64,000 bases of DNA, from assembly GCA_021775525.1 (NCBI GenBank), contig JAJFHQ010000068.1:24208-88207 (forward strand). Direction: 5' to 3'. Shown in pieces: positions 59,604 through 64,000 of the stretch; positions within the stretch are counted from its first letter, which is position 1, and each line of letters starts with the position of its first letter. Source of the DNA: Hyphomicrobiales bacterium (GTDB taxonomy: Bacteria; Pseudomonadota; Alphaproteobacteria; Rhizobiales; Methyloligellaceae). The translations under genes were made by a program, and so were the position numbers. The notes beneath the pieces were generated by a model. It did not search any database. It was given only the letters and a program-made list of their open reading frames with translations, and was not told where the DNA came from.

Positions 59604-61127
59604 TTATTTCTCCACCGTCTCGGCGATTAACCTGTTCAGCAGCCGCACGCCAAAGCCGGAGCCCCAGGAGGTGTTAACGTCTGTCTTGGGGGCGGACATG
59701 CCGGTGCCGGCAATGTCGAGATGCGCCCAGGGCGTGTCGTCCTTGATGAAGCGCTGCAGGAATTGCGCGGCGGTGATGGAACCGGCCCAGCGGTCACCGA
59801 TGTTTTTCATGTCCGCAACTTGAGACTTGATCATCTCGTCATACTTGGGGCCGAGGGGCAGGCGCCAGAGTTTCTCGTTGGTCTCCCCTCCTGCCTTCGT
59901 GAGTTTTTCACTCAAGTCATCATTGTTGGAAAACAGTCCCGCATGTTCCTTGCCGAGTGCCACGAGAATGGCGCCCGTTAACGTCGCCAGGTTCACGATC
60001 CATTTGGGCTGGAACTTCTTTTGCGCATAAGTGAGCATATCTGCCAGCACGAGGCGGCCTTCAGCGTCCGTGTTAAGAACCTCAATAGTCTGTCCGTCCA
60101 TGGAGCCGATGACATCGCCGGGGCGATAGGCATTTCCGCTCGGCATGTTTTCAACCAGACCGATCAGACCAACCACGTTGGCTTTGGCCTTGCGCGCCGC
60201 CAGCGCGTGCATCAGGCCGACGACGCAGGCCGCGCCCGCCATGTCGCCCTTCATGTCTCCCATGCCCGCTGATGGTTTGATGGAGATACCGCCGGTATCA
60301 AACGTAACCCCCTTCCCCACGATGGCGACCGGCTTGCCGCCCTTCGCGCCCGCCCCTTGCCATTGCATGATCGCGGCAAAAGAGGGTTTGTCACTGCCCC
60401 GCCCCACGGCCAGCAGCGCTTCCATCTTGTTGGCTTTCAGCGCCTTCTCATCGAGCAGCTGAACCTTGACGCCGAGCTTGGTGAGCGCCTTGGCCTTGGC
60501 TGCAAACTCCTTTGGCCCCAGTATGTTGGCTGGTTCGTTGACCAGGTCACGGGCGAGAATCACCCCCTCGCCCACCGCCTTGCCCGCCACAAATGCGCGT
60601 TTTGCGGCCGCGGCACTGGCGCATTGCACCGTGATCTTGCTCAAATCTGTGTCATTACTGCCACTGTCAGGATCTTTTTTGCCCGCCTTTGTCTTGTACT
60701 TGTCGAACTTGTAGCCCCGCAGCATCGCCCCGAGGGCTACTTGAGCTGCCTGTTCACCACTCACGTCAAAGGGGCTTTTGGCCCGCTCCAGCACCAGAAC
60801 GGTGGGGTTATCCTTGCCTGAGAGCCTCGCCCTGATCTGGCCGCCAAGCTCCAGCCAGTCATTGTCGTTATAGTCTTTCAGCTTTCCCGTACCGACGATG
60901 AGAAGACGCGAAAGACCCAGTTTCTCAGGCACCAAGATGTTCAGGGAGGATTTCTTTTTTCCCTTGAATTTCCGCAGCTTAACGGCTCGTGAAATGGCCC
61001 CGCCGCTGGTTTTGTCGAGCGCTTTCGCGGTTTTGGAAAGCAGCGCGCCTTCCTCGCTTAACAGGATCAAAACGCCGCTCTTTACGGGCGAAATATTGGC
61101 GAAGGAAAAGGCGGTTGGTTTGCTCAT
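59604..61127 (-). CDS. pepA: Leucyl aminopeptidase (M17 family)
   Basis: Two-metal cytosolic aminopeptidase. 507 residues: a less conserved N-terminal domain, then the catalytic domain with KGVTFDTGGISIKPSAGM (metal Lys and Asp), MKGDMAGAACVVGLMHAL, the signature NTDAEGRLVLADML, and the C-terminal GTGMSAPKTD. In many alphaproteobacteria holC lies next to pepA; it is not seen here, and the unusual HTH/membrane pair lies on that side. AAGGA precedes the ATG. Divergent from lptF with 271 bp between starts. Confidence 0.95.
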   Translation of the reverse strand: MSKPTAFSFANISPVKSGVLILLSEEGALLSKTAKALDKTSGGAISRAVKLRKFKGKKKSSLNILVPEKLGLSRLLIVGTGKLKDYNDNDWLELGGQIRARLSGKDNPTVLVLERAKSPFDVSGEQAAQVALGAMLRGYKFDKYKTKAGKKDPDSGSNDTDLSKITVQCASAAAAKRAFVAGKAVGEGVILARDLVNEPANILGPKEFAAKAKALTKLGVKVQLLDEKALKANKMEALLAVGRGSDKPSFAAIMQWQGAGAKGGKPVAIVGKGVTFDTGGISIKPSAGMGDMKGDMAGAACVVGLMHALAARKAKANVVGLIGLVENMPSGNAYRPGDVIGSMDGQTIEVLNTDAEGRLVLADMLTYAQKKFQPKWIVNLATLTGAILVALGKEHAGLFSNNDDLSEKLTKAGGETNEKLWRLPLGPKYDEMIKSQVADMKNIGDRWAGSITAAQFLQRFIKDDTPWAHLDIAGTGMSAPKTDVNTSWGSGFGVRLLNRLIAETVEK

Positions 61128-61398
61128 GAGGGCGTCCTTTTGGCGTCGATTTCTATGGCGAGTTTCAGGTGCAACGGCAGTCTTGCGACACCCTGATAAT
61201 CATGCAGCTTCAAAATCAGCTCGATTGGGGTAACTAAATCGTGCGCGCCGCGAAGGCAAGTGGCGCCCCTTTTGGTCGAATTTCCGCCATGTTGGGGTGG
61301 TGAAAATCTCAGTCATTACATGCTCATGGCGACCATGACGACGAGAATCACATATTGTGGCGTCACAGGGCAGACAACGGGGAGCGTAGAGCGTCTGA

Positions 61399-62604
61399 AT
61401 GGACCTCTTTAGTCGATATTTATTCAAGCAGCTTGCGGGGAGCTTTCTTCTGATCCTTGTCACGCTGACGACGATCATTTGGCTGTCCAGCGCGCTGGCC
61501 AAGCTCTCCCTGCTGACGACCAAGGGGCAGTCGGTGTTGATGCTGCTGAACATCACCGGCCTGGCGCTGCCCGCGCTGATCGGGATCATCGCCCCCAACG
61601 CCCTGCTGGTCGCCTGTATATACACGCTTGATCGTCTCAACGGCGACAGCGAACTGATCGTCATGTCGGCGTCCGGCGCGCGCGTCTGGAGATTTGCCGC
61701 TCCCTGCATAGCGCTCGCCAGCATCCTGTGTGTGAGCATTCTCATTCTCAACCTGGTTCTCGCGCCGGCAAGCCTTCGCAAGCTGCGGTCATTCATCACC
61801 CAGGTGCAGACGGACCTTGTGTCCCAGGTGTTGCAGCCCGGGCGGTTTTCTGCTGCTGAAGACGGCCTTACCTTCCACATTCGTGACCGCGATCTTAATG
61901 GCGAGCTGGTCGGACTGATCGTGCATGATTCACGCGCCAAGGATCTGACCATGACCTACCTGGCGAACCGCGGGCAGATCGTCTCCAACGATGACGGCTC
62001 ATACCTGGTGATGAAGGACGGGCATATTCATCGGCAGGAAACCGCGAAGAAGGAACAGGAAGTCCAGATCGTCGCTTTCGAGCAATATATTTTCGACATA
62101 TCCCAATACGGGCCCAAGTCCGATACCAACGCCCTGCGGCGCGGCGAGCTTTATTTGCCCGAGCTCATGAACCCGGACCCCAACAATCAGGATTACAAAC
62201 GCAACCCGGGCCGCTACCGGGCGGAGATCCATGAGCGCTTTTCATCAGCGCTCTATCCCCTCGCCTACGTCATGATCGTCATCCTCTTTCTTGGCCATCC
62301 GCGCACCGTTCGCGAAAACCGGATGACCAGCCTCGTGATGGCATTTGGCGTGGCGGTTGGACTGAGAGCTGCAGGGCTTGCAGCCACCAATTTACTGACA
62401 TTTCAACCCTCTGCTACGACTTTAGTATATGGCATCCCAATCGGTGCGATTCTCGTTGCAGGGATCACAGCACACGTTAGAATGGCACCTTACGCACGAC
62501 CTAGAATCAATCTGGATGCTCTAGCTAAGCTTCAGATATTAAACAATAAAATTCTGGTGGTGCTGGGGGTTAAGACCGAACAGAACGGCGGACGCGTGGG
62601 ATGA
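61399..62604 (+). CDS. lptF: LPS export ABC transporter permease LptF
   Basis: One half of the LptFG permease that extracts LPS from the inner membrane for the LptB2FGC machine. 401 residues: N-terminal membrane segments (LFKQLAGSFLLILVTLTTI), the family loop with YTLDRLNGDSELIVMSASG at about 75-93, a large periplasmic beta-jellyroll part (about 125-265) and C-terminal membrane segments. Four-base overlap with lptG (ATGA at 62601). Confidence 0.93.
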   Translation: MDLFSRYLFKQLAGSFLLILVTLTTIIWLSSALAKLSLLTTKGQSVLMLLNITGLALPALIGIIAPNALLVACIYTLDRLNGDSELIVMSASGARVWRFAAPCIALASILCVSILILNLVLAPASLRKLRSFITQVQTDLVSQVLQPGRFSAAEDGLTFHIRDRDLNGELVGLIVHDSRAKDLTMTYLANRGQIVSNDDGSYLVMKDGHIHRQETAKKEQEVQIVAFEQYIFDISQYGPKSDTNALRRGELYLPELMNPDPNNQDYKRNPGRYRAEIHERFSSALYPLAYVMIVILFLGHPRTVRENRMTSLVMAFGVAVGLRAAGLAATNLLTFQPSATTLVYGIPIGAILVAGITAHVRMAPYARPRINLDALAKLQILNNKILVVLGVKTEQNGGRVG

Positions 62605-63701
62605 CTGCTGCCGGTACCTTTGCGCGCTACGTATCGTGGCGATTTTTAACGGCGATTTTGGCCGTCACCGCGCTATGCGTGGTGCTGCTGTTTTTTGCCG
62701 ACATGATCGAATTGCTGCGCCGTTCCGGCAAGGACAACGCCAGTGACATCAGTGCCCTGCCGCTGGTCGCCATTGCGCTTTTGCGCCTCCCCTCCAGATC
62801 GGAAATCATCCTGCCCTTTACCGTCCTGATCGGTTCAATCGGGGCGTTTCTCATGCTCAGCCGGAAATCGGAACTTATCGTTGCGCGGGCGGCGGGCATG
62901 TCCGTATGGCAATTCATCATGCCCGGCATCGTCGTGGCCATAGTCCTCGGCATCACCATGGTCACCGTCGTCAACCCCCTGTCGGCCATGGCGAAAGCCG
63001 CATCTGAGCGCATGTACGCCGAGACCTTCGGCAAGGAATCATCATTGCTGGACACCAAGTCCGCGGGTGCATGGCTGCGCCAGGACGGCACCGATGGACA
63101 ATCGGTCATGCACGCAAATGTCGTCTCCAACCGCGGCCTGTCGCTCGGCGGTGTGAGCGTGTGGCATTACGGCAAGGACGGCAATTTCTCCGAGCGCATT
63201 GAGGCGGCTAAGGCCGACCTGCAAAAAGGCTACTGGGTTCTCAGCCAGGCAACCATCAGCGCCGTTGGCCGTGAACCCGCCCTTTACGACAAATACCTGG
63301 TGAGCACGCATCTCACTCCGACCCACGTCAACGACAGCCTCGGGTCAGTCTCATCTGTTTCCTTTTGGGAATTACCGGATTTTATCGATCTTGCGGACAA
63401 GGCCGGTCTGCCCGCCACCCGCCACAAGCTGCGTTACCAGATGCTTTTGTCGCTCCCGTGCCTGCTGGCCGTCATGGTGCTGCTGGCCGCGACCTGCTCC
63501 CTTGCGTCGTTCCGCTTCGGTAAGGTCCAGACAATGGCCATCATAGGCCTGGGATCGGGCTTTCTGTTTTTCCTGTTTCGCGAGGTTTCCCGGAATATCG
63601 GGATGTCGGGTCTTGCCGCGCCAGAGGTCGCGGCGTGGGCCCCTGCCGCGATTGGCACTCTCCTCACAGTCACAGTGCTGCTGCATCGGGAGGACGGATA
63701 A
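62601..63701 (+). CDS. lptG: LPS export ABC transporter permease LptG
   Basis: Partner of LptF, together forming the membrane core that moves LPS onto the periplasmic bridge. 366 residues with the same plan: FARYVSWRFLTAILAVTAL at the start, LMLSRKSELIVARAAGMS (coupling segment), a periplasmic domain (about 120-260), and terminal membrane segments (LSLPCLLAVMVLLAATCSL). lptD follows after five bases, the normal order. Confidence 0.93.
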   Translation: MTAAGTFARYVSWRFLTAILAVTALCVVLLFFADMIELLRRSGKDNASDISALPLVAIALLRLPSRSEIILPFTVLIGSIGAFLMLSRKSELIVARAAGMSVWQFIMPGIVVAIVLGITMVTVVNPLSAMAKAASERMYAETFGKESSLLDTKSAGAWLRQDGTDGQSVMHANVVSNRGLSLGGVSVWHYGKDGNFSERIEAAKADLQKGYWVLSQATISAVGREPALYDKYLVSTHLTPTHVNDSLGSVSSVSFWELPDFIDLADKAGLPATRHKLRYQMLLSLPCLLAVMVLLAATCSLASFRFGKVQTMAIIGLGSGFLFFLFREVSRNIGMSGLAAPEVAAWAPAAIGTLLTVTVLLHREDG

Positions 63702-63706
63702 CCGTG

Positions 63707-64000
63707 ATGCAGATTAGGCACAGAAATAGCAGTGCGACCCGGGCCAGGACCCCTGCCCGGTTTACGCACGCTTGGGGCAGAAACTGGTTGGCGAATTCCA
63801 TCGCCAGCCTGCTTCTGCTCGCTCCGGCAACGTTGCTAGCTACAACGCTGCCAAAAACAGCCATGGCGCAGACTCAGTTCGAATCGGTAAACCGAACGGA
63901 CTCGAGCCTGCCCATGCTGCTGCAGGCCGACCAGATGATCTATGACAATCAGAACAACAGGGTCATCGCCCGGGGCAATGTGGAAATCTATTACAACAAC
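63707..64000 (+). CDS. lptD: LPS assembly outer membrane protein LptD, 3' end cut by window edge
   Basis: First 98 codons. A long basic start, a signal-peptide hydrophobic stretch (SIASLLLLAPATLLATTLP) and a cut near AMAQ|TQF precede the OstA/LptA-like segment MLLQADQMIYDNQNN and VIARGNVEIYYNN, which is the N-terminal periplasmic domain of LptD. The barrel lies beyond the window. A GTG at 63704 directly precedes the ATG. Position after lptFG supports LptD rather than a separate LptA. Confidence 0.88.
   Translation, partial: MQIRHRNSSATRARTPARFTHAWGRNWLANSIASLLLLAPATLLATTLPKTAMAQTQFESVNRTDSSLPMLLQADQMIYDNQNNRVIARGNVEIYYNN

Overview
The window is a continuous piece of an alphaproteobacterial chromosome, most like a Hyphomicrobiales or Parvibaculaceae-type genome. 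The evidence is gene content and order: rseP-bamA-lpxD-fabZ-lpxA-lpxI-lpxB-gltA, dusB-ntrB-ntrC-ntrY-ntrX-trkA-trkH-hfq-hflX, a fused ispDF, LpxI rather than LpxH, a pyruvate dehydrogenase beta subunit carrying its own lipoyl domain, and a GTTC-N7-GTTC SOS box in front of lexA. Almost everything is core metabolism, densely packed, with many ATGA or GTGA overlaps. I saw no rRNA, tRNA, CRISPR array, insertion sequence or integrase.

Layout. 1-9.4 kb (+): the end of the isoprenoid gene dxr, then envelope genes (rseP, bamA) and lipid A/fatty acid genes (lpxD, fabZ, lpxA, lpxI, lpxB). 9.4-12.4 kb (-): gltA and gltX. 12.5-14.7 kb (+): comEC. 14.7-23.9 kb (-): ppiD-trpE-sixA-like-trpG-trpD-trpC-moaC-moeA-lexA. 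24.1-29.9 kb (+): tpiA, a small exported protein, secG, pyrG, kdsA and a TPR/2OG-oxygenase-like protein. 29.9-33.2 kb (-): the queuosine operon queC-queE-queD-queF with a DUF1835 gene at its end. 33.3-42.8 kb (+): eno, ftsB, the pyruvate dehydrogenase complex (pdhA, pdhB, pdhC, lpd), three tiny membrane proteins, lipA and a RatA/Coq10-like gene. 42.8-44.5 kb (-): pncC-like and ispDF. 44.7-57.3 kb (+): dusB, two two-component systems (NtrBC, NtrYX), TrkA/TrkH potassium uptake, hfq and hflX. 57.3-61.1 kb (-): mazG, an accessory patch, and pepA. 61.4-64 kb (+): lptF, lptG and the truncated start of lptD.

The genes link in several ways. Lipid A is made by LpxA/D/I/B, its sugar KDO depends on KdsA (with CTP from PyrG), LptF/G/D export the finished LPS, and BamA assembles the outer membrane proteins including LptD. 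LipA makes the lipoyl groups used by PdhB and PdhC. Dxr and IspDF supply steps of the same MEP isoprenoid pathway. Enolase and triose phosphate isomerase feed pyruvate to PDH, and citrate synthase uses the acetyl-CoA.

The part least like known core genes is 58.1-59.6 kb, between mazG and pepA. It holds a small helix-turn-helix protein, a two-membrane-segment protein whose tail carries three copies of a FEAHYDQH-type motif, and a short upstream frame that may be a frameshifted N-terminus of the HTH protein. I recognise no family for this pair. Other points of interest are a QueD lacking the usual catalytic Cys, an NtrX lacking the GAFTGA loop, candidate NtrX sites before ntrY, a perfect 14-bp palindrome before hfq, and a basic tail on NtrY.
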